Shown here: positions 17,697-24,781 of the stretch, in pieces
How positions within the stretch are numbered: the first letter of the stretch is position 1
Layout: every line of letters starts with the position of its first letter
Assembly: GCA_965603205.1 (NCBI GenBank)
Contig: CBFDCC010000010.1
Span: 32,206 to 96,205 of the forward strand
Reading direction: 5' to 3'
DNA: 64,000 nt
Source: Temperatibacter sp965603205
Lineage (GTDB): Bacteria > Pseudomonadota > Alphaproteobacteria > Sphingomonadales > Kordiimonadaceae
Notes under the pieces: model-generated
Seen by the model: the letters and a program-made list of their open reading frames with translations, nothing else
Told to the model about the DNA's origin: nothing
The model's database searches: none
Made by a program: the position numbers and the translations under genes

Positions 17697-17743
17697 GCTT
17701 TTCAGTATATATTTGTTGGAGCAAATATTTTTAAGTGAAAAGC
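17697..17743 (+). promoter_or_regulatory. long hairpin in the bamD leader; gap 17450-17806
   Basis: GCTTTTCA (17697-17704) pairs with TGAAAAGC (17736-17743), and inside it ATATTTG (17709-17715) pairs with CAAATAT (17722-17728). It sits 63 bases before the bamD start. Just upstream lies ATGCT-AG-AGCAT (17676-17687). The word TAGAGCATGA occurs twice (about 17621 and 17680). GTTTAA-A-TTAAAC (17464-17476) follows ilvE. No T-run terminator was seen after ilvE. Confidence 0.5.
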
Positions 17744-17806
17744 AATATAACAACTTTTGAGAACATAAGAAGCGAATTTTATTCGCAAAGGGAGTGTTTT
17801 TTGGGA

Positions 17807-18616
17807 ATGAGTATGAATTGGGTGAAAAAACCTCTACTTTTAGTGATGGCTTTAACAGTTGTTGCATGTAGTTCCTCTAAGGATGAAGATAAATACATCG
17901 CTCGTGATGTGGATGTTCTATACAACCTAGGCCAAGACCAACTTGACAGACACCGTTATAGAAATGCAGCGGCTGCTTTTGATGAAGTGGAGCGTCAGCA
18001 CCCACATTCTTACTGGTCTCGACGTGCTCTGCTTATGTCTGCTTATTCGCATTACATGACTAACGATTACGATAGTGCTATTAACACAGCACAGCGTTTC
18101 TTGCAGTTACACCCGGGTAATAGTTCATCATCATATGCATATTATCTCATTGCCATGTGCCACTATGAACTCATTGCTGGTGTTGGGCGTGATCAAGACG
18201 AAACTACTAAGGCTCGCAAGGCATTAATTGAGGTTATTCGTCGTTTCCCAGACAGTAAATACGCTCTTGATTCTCAGTTAAAACTTGATCTAACCAATGA
18301 CCACTTAGCTGGTAAAGATATGGAAGTTGGACGTTATTACCTTGACCGTGAAGAATATTTAGCCGCTGTTATGCGTTTTCGTGGTGTGATTGAGAATTAT
18401 CAGACGACTAGTCATGCACCAGAGGCTTTACACCGTCTTGTAGAAGGCTATCTAGCCCTTGGCGTTACTAGTGAGGCACAAACAGCTGCTGCAGTACTTG
18501 GCCATAATTATCCAGGCAGTAAATGGTATCGTTATAGTTACGCACTTATGCGGAATGAGAAATTGCCACTTGAAGCATCAAGTGATAGTTGGTTGTCAAA
18601 AATCTGGCCATTTTAA
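17807..18616 (+). CDS. bamD: outer-membrane assembly lipoprotein BamD
   Basis: 269 residues from the ATG at 17807 (ATG at 17813 is an alternative); a 24-residue upstream extension lacks sense as a signal. The lipoprotein signal ends in LTVVAC with the lipid-modified Cys21. Tetratricopeptide-like repeats follow: VLYNLGQDQLDRHRYRNAAAAFDEVERQHPHS, ALLMSAYSHYMTNDYDSAI, and FPDSKYALDSQLKLDLTNDHLAGKDMEVGRYYLDREEYLAA. It is an essential partner of BamA for inserting beta-barrel proteins. The order bamD-recN-ligA is conserved in alphaproteobacteria; the usual upstream lpxC is absent here. Confidence 0.94.
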   Translation: MSMNWVKKPLLLVMALTVVACSSSKDEDKYIARDVDVLYNLGQDQLDRHRYRNAAAAFDEVERQHPHSYWSRRALLMSAYSHYMTNDYDSAINTAQRFLQLHPGNSSSSYAYYLIAMCHYELIAGVGRDQDETTKARKALIEVIRRFPDSKYALDSQLKLDLTNDHLAGKDMEVGRYYLDREEYLAAVMRFRGVIENYQTTSHAPEALHRLVEGYLALGVTSEAQTAAAVLGHNYPGSKWYRYSYALMRNEKLPLEASSDSWLSKIWPF

Positions 18617-18656
18617 TCCTTACTTTCTTGGCCAATATTAAGTAAAGGAGACCGCG

Positions 18657-20336
18657 TTGCTGGCAAGCCTCAGCATTCGTGATGTAGTATTAATTGACCA
18701 GTTGAACTTAAGCCTTGAAAAGGGATTGAACGTTCTAACGGGTGAAACTGGTGCTGGTAAATCCATTCTTCTTGATAGTTTAGGTCTAGCACTTGGTATG
18801 CGCGCAGATCGCAGTCTTGTGCGTAGCGGTGCTGAGATGGGTGCTGTCATCGCTGAATTTATTGTTGATGCTAATCACCCTGCATGTTTACGCCTAGGCG
18901 AAGAAGGTCTAGATGCAGATGGTGGAGTATTACTGATGCGCCGTCAAATCACGACAGATGGCCGCAGTCGCGCTTGGGTCAATGATCAGCCGATCAGCGC
19001 AGCGCTGCTTAAAACATTGGGTGATAGTCTCGTTGAAATCCATGGGCAGCATGACGATAGAGGTTTGTTAGAAGCAGCCGCACACCGCGATCTATTGGAT
19101 CATTTTGGCGGGCATGGTGCCTTATTAGATACAACCAAACAGTCATGGAATGCGCTAAAGCAAGCACGCACTGCATTAGACCATGCTATCGAAGATATGG
19201 AAAATGCGCGCCAAGATGAAGAATGGTTACGTCACTCAGTCACTGAAATAGATAAATTTTCACCAGAAGAGGGCGAAGAGCGAGAGCTTGCAGAACGTCG
19301 TGCTATTATGATGCAGGGTGAGCGCCTGTCTGGTGAGTTAAAAGATATGATCAAGGACCTATCTGGCGCCAAGGGTGCTGAGGCAGCGCTTAATGGCGTG
19401 TTACGCAAATTAGGCCGTATGGATACAGAGGCGCAGACGTTGCTTGAATCTGTGATTAATTCATTAGAGCGTGCGTCAATAGAGTTGGGCGAGGGGACAC
19501 AGGCTCTAGAATCTATCCATTCTCATATGGAATTTGATCCAACAGAATTAGAAGATACCGAGGAACGTTTGTTTGATTTGAGGGCGTTAGCGCGTAAACA
19601 CAACTGTATAGTTGATGATCTCGCGGCCCTGCAAGAAAGATTACAAGAACGCCTACACGCCGTTGATGCAGGGGACCAGCTTGTCAGTGAGGCAAAGGCT
19701 GTCGTTGTTAAGGCTCAAGCTAAGATGGTCATGGCGGTTACTGCGCTACATAAGGCGCGGATGTCTGCAGCAAAGCAACTTGATAGTGAGGTTATGACAG
19801 AGCTGCCTCCATTGAAGCTGGAGAAGGCTACCTTCCGCACTGTTGTTGAGACAGTAGGTGAAGATGCGTGGTCCGACCATGGCGGCGATCAGGTATTTTT
19901 TGAGATATCAACTAATCCCGGCGCACCCTTTGGGCCACTTGTAAAAGTAGCATCAGGCGGCGAGATGGCACGGTTTATTCTAGCGCTTAAAGTCGTACTT
20001 GCACGCAAGGGCAGCGCGCCTGTATTAGTGTTTGATGAGGTTGATCGCGGTATTGGTGGTGCAACCGCTGACGCGGTGGGGGAACGCTTGAAACGGTTAG
20101 CAGATGAGGCGCAAGTATTAGTCGTTACGCATAGCCCGCAAGTCGCAGCCCGTGGCCACGCCCATTATAAAATTCATAAAACGGTTCTGGAAAGCAATGG
20201 ATCAGAATATACACGCACCAGCGTAAGTCTGATAGCAACAGAAGACAGAACTGATGAGATAGCCCGTATGCTGGCTGGCGCTGAAGTGACAACTGAGGCC
20301 CGTGCAGCTGCGGACCGTTTATTAGCTTCAGGATAA
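18657..20336 (+). CDS. recN: DNA repair protein RecN
   Basis: 559 residues beginning at a TTG (18657) with an excellent AAAGGAG site seven bases before it; there is no nearby ATG in frame. SMC-like layout: Walker A GETGAGKS near residue 30, a long central coiled coil (about 160-360) and a C-terminal head with the ABC signature ASGGEMARFILALK, Walker B VLVFDEVDRGIGG and the VVTHSPQVAARGHAHY switch. RecN acts early in recombinational repair of double-strand breaks. It is 40 bases after bamD and three bases before ligA, so the three genes form one operon. Confidence 0.97.
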   Translation: MLASLSIRDVVLIDQLNLSLEKGLNVLTGETGAGKSILLDSLGLALGMRADRSLVRSGAEMGAVIAEFIVDANHPACLRLGEEGLDADGGVLLMRRQITTDGRSRAWVNDQPISAALLKTLGDSLVEIHGQHDDRGLLEAAAHRDLLDHFGGHGALLDTTKQSWNALKQARTALDHAIEDMENARQDEEWLRHSVTEIDKFSPEEGEERELAERRAIMMQGERLSGELKDMIKDLSGAKGAEAALNGVLRKLGRMDTEAQTLLESVINSLERASIELGEGTQALESIHSHMEFDPTELEDTEERLFDLRALARKHNCIVDDLAALQERLQERLHAVDAGDQLVSEAKAVVVKAQAKMVMAVTALHKARMSAAKQLDSEVMTELPPLKLEKATFRTVVETVGEDAWSDHGGDQVFFEISTNPGAPFGPLVKVASGGEMARFILALKVVLARKGSAPVLVFDEVDRGIGGATADAVGERLKRLADEAQVLVVTHSPQVAARGHAHYKIHKTVLESNGSEYTRTSVSLIATEDRTDEIARMLAGAEVTTEARAAADRLLASG

Positions 20337-20339
20337 TCT

Positions 20340-22715
20340 ATGTTTGACCCCGACACCACGCCAGTTGAAATACTGACTAAAAGCGAAGCTCGCCTTGAAT
20401 TAACACGGCTTGCCATGGAAATTAAATTCCATGATCAGCGTTATTACACTCAAGATGACCCCGCGATTTCTGATGCAGACTATGATGAAATGCGCCGACG
20501 TAATAAGGCTATTGAAGAGCGTTTTCCCGCGTTGATCCGTAAAGATAGTCCCAGCAAATCAGTAGGTGCATCTGTCGGTACTAAGTTTGAAAAAATTACA
20601 CACAAACGCCCCATGTTATCACTAGATAATGCCTTTAATGATGACGACGTTGTGGATTTTGTTGGCCGCGTGAAACGTTTCCTCGCCAAGGATAAAGATA
20701 TTATGGCGGGTAGTGAAGTAGCCCTGACAGCAGAGCCAAAGATTGATGGTCTTTCACTAGCTATACGTTACGAGCAGGGCAAGTTTATAGAGGCCGCCAC
20801 GCGCGGTGATGGCACCGTGGGCGAGAATGTTACCCGCAACGCCTTAACAATCGCTGACATACCCAAAACGCTCACGGGCAGTGGCTGGCCCGATGTATTA
20901 GAGGTGCGCGGCGAGGTATATATGTCAAAGCCCGATTTTGAGGCGTTAAATAACGCTCAAGAGCTTGCGGGTAAAAAAATATTTGCTAATCCGCGTAACG
21001 CGGCAGCAGGATCGCTGCGTCAACTTGATACTGCAATCACAGCTTCTAGAGCGTTAAAGTTTTTTGCTTATGCTTGGGGTGAGGTCAGTGAAAATCCTGC
21101 GGATACCCAGTGGCAAGCCATTGATAAATTTAAAACATGGGGCTTTGACGTTAATCCATTGATGAAGCGCTGTGATAACGTTGCAGAAGCCGTGGCGCAT
21201 TATAAAGTGATTGAAGAGCAACGCGCCACCTTGCCCTATGATATTGATGGTGTAGTCTACAAGGTCGACCGTTTAGACTGGCAAGCGCGCTTGGGCATGG
21301 TGGCGCGCGCACCGCGCTGGGCTATTGCGCATAAATTCCCCGCAGAAAAAGCAATGACTGAGATACTTGGTATTGATATTCAGGTTGGGCGCACGGGCGC
21401 ACTAACACCTGTAGCAAGATTAGAACCTGTTACAGTTGGCGGCGTTGTTGTGTCAAATGCTACGCTGCATAATCGTGATGAAATTGAACGTCTCGGCGTG
21501 CGTGTAGGCGATACGGTGATTATACAGCGCGCAGGTGACGTGATCCCGCAGGTTGTGGAGGTTATCCTCGATAAACGCCCCGCAGATACCGTTGCATTTT
21601 CTTTCCCAACTACTTGTCCAAAATGTGATTCGTTGGCTGTAGCAGAAGGGGATGATATTGTAGTTCGCTGCACAGGTGGCCTTATATGCCCTGCGCAACG
21701 TGTTGAACGGCTTAAGCATTTTGTATCGCGTAATGCCTTTGATATTGATGGCCTTGGCGACAAACAGATCGAGCAGTTCTTTGATAAGGGCTGGATTGAA
21801 ACACCAGCTGATATCTTTAAGCTTGAGGCCCGTAATAGGGCAGAGGGTAATGTGCTGCAAAAATGGGAAGGCTGGGGTGATCTATCAGCAGCCAATCTAT
21901 TTGCGGCTATTGAAGAGCGTCGTACTATTGATTTTGATAAATGCCTGTTTGCACTGGGAATTAGACACTTAGGGCAACAGTCCGCCAAAATATTAGCACG
22001 GTTTTATGAAACCCCAGAATCGCTTTTAAGCTTTCTAAATGAAGTAAAAGTTTTTTATGATTTGTATAGGGAAGATTATAGTTATGATTTTCCATCTTTA
22101 TTGAATTATGTATTGCTTACTTTTGATCATTTAAAATCATTTGCAAATGAAATTTTAAATCCTCAAGCTCCAATTCCTAGTGAGAAGCTATATGGATTTG
22201 TTGATGAAACACTATATAGAATTGAAAATCGGCAATTAAAAGGCGACAATATTAAGTCCCATCTTTTAAAAGCATTTATCTCTAGAGGGCAGCAATTTGA
22301 ATTTATAAGTGTTAACAAAATTGCTGAATTCTATAAATTAAATGAAGAACTTTTAAATGTTGATGGAATTGGGAAATCCCTAATTATTAATCTTGAGGAT
22401 TTTTATTCGGACTCTCATAATGAATCTGTATTAAATGAATTATTTGAAGTTCTGACAATTAACTCACTTAAGACTTTCGCATCGGATAGTCCCGTTACAG
22501 GAAAAATAGTTGTTTTTACTGGCACGTTAACTCAGATGAGTAGAGCTGAGGCCAAGGCTAGTGCCGAAGCGTTGGGTGCAAAAGTGTCTGGTTCAGTATC
22601 AAAAAAAACCGATATTGTCATCGCAGGCCCTGGAGCAGGTTCAAAGCTTACGAAGGCAGAAACTCTGGGTGTTTCAACGATGACTGAAGAAGAATGGTTA
22701 GAGTTTATTAGATGA
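20340..22715 (+). CDS. ligA: NAD-dependent DNA ligase with an AT-rich insertion
   Basis: 791 residues, longer than the roughly 670-720 usual. It has the adenylation domain with catalytic Lys134 (AEPKIDGLSLAIRYEQG), the OB fold, a four-Cys zinc finger (CPKC ... CTGGLIC), helix-hairpin-helix repeats and a C-terminal BRCT domain (GKIVVFTGTLTQMSRAEAKA). Residues about 568-672, between ALGIRHLGQQSAKILARFY and NVDGIGKS, form an insertion of roughly 80-90 extra residues where family members have a short link. Its codons are strikingly AT-rich (22040-22480), unlike both flanks. The frame is intact and all catalytic parts are present. The start is an ATG three bases after recN. It seals nicks during replication and repair. 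Confidence 0.95.
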   Translation: MFDPDTTPVEILTKSEARLELTRLAMEIKFHDQRYYTQDDPAISDADYDEMRRRNKAIEERFPALIRKDSPSKSVGASVGTKFEKITHKRPMLSLDNAFNDDDVVDFVGRVKRFLAKDKDIMAGSEVALTAEPKIDGLSLAIRYEQGKFIEAATRGDGTVGENVTRNALTIADIPKTLTGSGWPDVLEVRGEVYMSKPDFEALNNAQELAGKKIFANPRNAAAGSLRQLDTAITASRALKFFAYAWGEVSENPADTQWQAIDKFKTWGFDVNPLMKRCDNVAEAVAHYKVIEEQRATLPYDIDGVVYKVDRLDWQARLGMVARAPRWAIAHKFPAEKAMTEILGIDIQVGRTGALTPVARLEPVTVGGVVVSNATLHNRDEIERLGVRVGDTVIIQRAGDVIPQVVEVILDKRPADTVAFSFPTTCPKCDSLAVAEGDDIVVRCTGGLICPAQRVERLKHFVSRNAFDIDGLGDKQIEQFFDKGWIETPADIFKLEARNRAEGNVLQKWEGWGDLSAANLFAAIEERRTIDFDKCLFALGIRHLGQQSAKILARFYETPESLLSFLNEVKVFYDLYREDYSYDFPSLLNYVLLTFDHLKSFANEILNPQAPIPSEKLYGFVDETLYRIENRQLKGDNIKSHLLKAFISRGQQFEFISVNKIAEFYKLNEELLNVDGIGKSLIINLEDFYSDSHNESVLNELFEVLTINSLKTFASDSPVTGKIVVFTGTLTQMSRAEAKASAEALGAKVSGSVSKKTDIVIAGPGAGSKLTKAETLGVSTMTEEEWLEFIR

Positions 22716-22716
22716 T

Positions 22717-23049
22717 TTACATGCCTTCTAGTCTTCTTCCAAGTCCTCGTCTTATTGATTTCCGTTGTTTATTAAGATCATCTAATTTCTTTTCAATCTC
22801 ATGAAGATCGCGTAGGTAGTTACCTAATTCGCTTTGTTTAAAATATAGTATAAGCTCATCTAATTTATCCTCCGGTAGCCCTGTCACATTCTGATAGGCA
22901 CCTGATAAAATTTCTAATCTATGTTTACATAGTTGGGCCCGAGTTCCTGCGGGGCAATCACAAGTCATCTTTAAATTTGAGTTATTTGTATCTACCTCAA
23001 TAGAGTATAGGTCTTTTTTACTTCCTAACACTGTGAATAGCTCTTGCAT
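22717..23049 (-). CDS. SWIM-type zinc-finger protein
   Basis: 110 residues. Residues about 29-44 read MTCDCPAGTRAQLCKHR, a CxC-x8-CxH arrangement typical of SWIM zinc fingers that bind DNA or protein. The preceding half is a short beta region (YSIEVDTNNSNLKMT). The C-terminal half is a charged helix (LRDLHEIEKKLDDLNKQRKSIRRGLGRR), probably coiled coil and nucleic-acid friendly. Base composition is AT-rich, like the insertion in the neighbouring ligA, and its stop is one base from the ligA stop (tail to tail). The function is unknown; it may have arrived together with the ligA insertion. Confidence 0.72.
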   Translation of the reverse strand: MQELFTVLGSKKDLYSIEVDTNNSNLKMTCDCPAGTRAQLCKHRLEILSGAYQNVTGLPEDKLDELILYFKQSELGNYLRDLHEIEKKLDDLNKQRKSIRRGLGRRLEGM

Positions 23050-23127
23050 ATTTAACCCTTGCGTGAATTTATTTTCTATTAAGTAGTATTATAATATAGT
23101 TATATACCTAGTCAAATGTACTTCTAG

Positions 23128-23163
23128 GAGAAGAATGGCTCGCCTACATTGGTGGGTCTTCTC
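23128..23163. other. hairpin in the 305-base gap 23050-23354
   Basis: GAGAAG (23128-23133) and CTTCTC (23158-23163) enclose a second CGCC/GGTG pairing. It sits between the divergent SWIM gene and the next rightward gene. No T run follows on either strand. The rest of the gap is AT-rich and shows nothing else I can assign. Confidence 0.35.
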
Positions 23164-23354
23164 TTATTTAATTCATCACCTATTTAGTATTATATACCCA
23201 TAATGGGATTGTGACGTAAATGTGACATGCAATTACTGCATGGCTATATTGCAATAATTACTACTACTAAAGGTGGTTGAACTTCTCCATATACACTCCA
23301 ACGCCGCTACAAAAAACAAACGGCAATATACAGCGAAAGATTTGGAGACAAAAA

Positions 23355-23660
23355 ATGACACAAGAAACTATAAGAATAGAAGCATTAGAAGCAAACAGCA
23401 TCATGGGGTTACTAGCCAGCGAAGGCAAAGTACCGGGCGCTATATCAAAAGCTATTTACACACCAAAAGGTGCAGCGCAAGTTGAAGCGATCGAAGGTTT
23501 TGCAACAGACTTACGCGAAGGCGCTAACTTCTTTGACCTGATGGTTGAAGCTGGTCAGATGAAACAAGCTGAAGCCCCTGTTCGTGTACCAACAAATTGG
23601 ATGAAAAATTTCCGTATTCACCGCCCAGTAAACCTTGGTGGATACAGCCTAGCTCACTAA
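23355..23660 (+). CDS. small protein of unknown function
   Basis: 101 residues from the ATG at 23355, preceded by GGAGAC. The in-frame extension to 23277 has no ribosome binding site. The sequence is soluble and mildly acidic (IRIEALEANSIMGLLASEGK, EGFATDLREGANFFDLMVEAGQMKQAEAPVRV, ending in VNLGGYSLAH), with no signal peptide, membrane segment or known motif. Codon use is biased toward common codons (GGT, GCA, GTT), suggesting solid expression. It is monocistronic, with a hairpin just after the stop. I do not recognise it. Confidence 0.65.
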   Translation: MTQETIRIEALEANSIMGLLASEGKVPGAISKAIYTPKGAAQVEAIEGFATDLREGANFFDLMVEAGQMKQAEAPVRVPTNWMKNFRIHRPVNLGGYSLAH

Positions 23661-23671
23661 TATAGCGCGAC

Positions 23672-23699
23672 CACTTTAAAATATCTTTATTTTAAAGTG
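23672..23699 (+). terminator. hairpin after the small orphan gene
   Basis: CACTTTAAAAT (23672-23682) and ATTTTAAAGTG (23689-23699) are a perfect 11-bp inverted repeat with a 6-base loop, 12 bases past the stop. A T run is lacking, so termination efficiency is uncertain. Confidence 0.55.
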
Positions 23700-23742
23700 A
23701 TAAGTCGAACTGTATGAAGTTTGTTAGAGCAGACAGAATTTT

Positions 23743-23816
23743 GACGACATATAAACCCCTCCCCGTTATGTCGTCATCATACGAGGTCCTTGCCCAAGGA
23801 TCTGGCCCTTAAGAGG
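23743..23816 (+). ncRNA. possible small RNA with a C-rich loop
   Basis: GACGACATA (23743-23751) and TATGTCGTC (23767-23775) form a perfect 9-bp stem whose 15-base loop holds ACCCCTCCCCG, an anti-Shine-Dalgarno-like stretch. A second stem GGTCCTT-GCCC-AAGGATC lies at about 23785-23802. C-rich loops are known from alphaproteobacterial small RNAs of the CCUCCUCCC-motif class. The direction is assumed from the C-rich strand. No promoter is proven and no T run ends it. Confidence 0.35.
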
Positions 23817-23836
23817 TCACACTTTAGATGACTGGG

Positions 23837-24754
23837 TTATTGTTGCGCGAGTAATAGCGCCGCCCAGTCACCTTTTTCTACTTTATCCCTTAGATCTAGT
23901 CCTTGTTGCTGATAAGCAGCGAGGACTTCGTCTATTTGGGTGATCAATAAACCAGAGAGTATAAGCTGAGCATTAGCTGTCATTACAGCTTTAATCTGGG
24001 GGGCTAGGCCGATCAACGGCCCTGCAAGGATGTTAGCAATAACCAGCTCAAACGGGCCTTCCTTGTCAAAGGCTGGATCATCAAGCCCATCAGCGGTTAA
24101 TGTTGCGATACCCGCAATTTTAGATCCTATTTCGCGAACTACTGCGTTATTAACCTTATTATTATCATTCGATACCGATACGGCGATAGGGTCAATATCT
24201 GTGGCAAATACTTGTGCCTCTGGCCATACTTTGTGTGCAGCAAGCGCAAGCACACCCGTGCCAGCACCAAGGTCAAGAATCGGTGAAGGATTTAAAGCCT
24301 CCATATTATCTATGATTTCTAAGCAAGCTGAGGTGGTCTCATGGCTTCCTGTGCCAAAGGCCTGCCCCGCATCAATCAGCAGGTTTATGGTATCATCTGG
24401 TTGATGGTCCGCGTCGTGAGAGCCATAAACAAAGAAACGACCCGCATGAACAGGGACGCGTAACTTTTGGCTTTCTGTAACCCAGTCTTTATCTTCTACT
24501 GGGGCGAGTTCATATTTAATATCAGCTACTTGAGCGATCTCAAATATACGGTCTATGAATGCTTTTTCAGGTTTGCCTGGAAAAAATATCTCCAAAAGCC
24601 ATTCTTTTTTACCGGCAATCTCAAAATACGACAGGGTAGGCGTGTAAATGCCAGTCTCTTCCATCGTCATTTCCAGAGCGGTCTCACAGGCACCAGCCGT
24701 AAGGATGGATACTTCAGCCGCTAGGCGCCAGATTACAATATCATTTTCACTCAT
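23837..24754 (-). CDS. prmA: ribosomal protein L11 methyltransferase
   Basis: 305 residues. SAM-binding motif I is ILDLGAGTGVLALAAHK (about residues 140-156), followed by VFATDIDPIAVSVSNDN (acidic loop) and the PrmA-specific VIANILAGPLIGLAP in place of NPPY. The N-terminal substrate-recognition part (residues 1-100) is divergent, as usual. It trimethylates ribosomal protein L11 in the cytoplasm. It lies 27 bases downstream of the helicase gene in the same direction and probably shares its transcript. Confidence 0.93.
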   Translation of the reverse strand: MSENDIVIWRLAAEVSILTAGACETALEMTMEETGIYTPTLSYFEIAGKKEWLLEIFFPGKPEKAFIDRIFEIAQVADIKYELAPVEDKDWVTESQKLRVPVHAGRFFVYGSHDADHQPDDTINLLIDAGQAFGTGSHETTSACLEIIDNMEALNPSPILDLGAGTGVLALAAHKVWPEAQVFATDIDPIAVSVSNDNNKVNNAVVREIGSKIAGIATLTADGLDDPAFDKEGPFELVIANILAGPLIGLAPQIKAVMTANAQLILSGLLITQIDEVLAAYQQQGLDLRDKVEKGDWAALLLAQQ

Positions 24755-24781
24755 TATTTTTTCTTTCTTTGTGTAATCTAT

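Noticed and set aside
21380..21988. A 202-codon open frame on the minus strand inside ligA
   Set aside because: It lies wholly opposite the OB-fold and zinc-finger region of a well conserved gene, has a Ser/Arg/Thr-rich composition typical of shadow frames, and lacks a ribosome binding site.
20340..22715. Frameshift or intein in ligA
   Set aside because: The frame is continuous through the insertion, and no intein splicing motifs or endonuclease domain are seen. A foreign insertion is the better reading.
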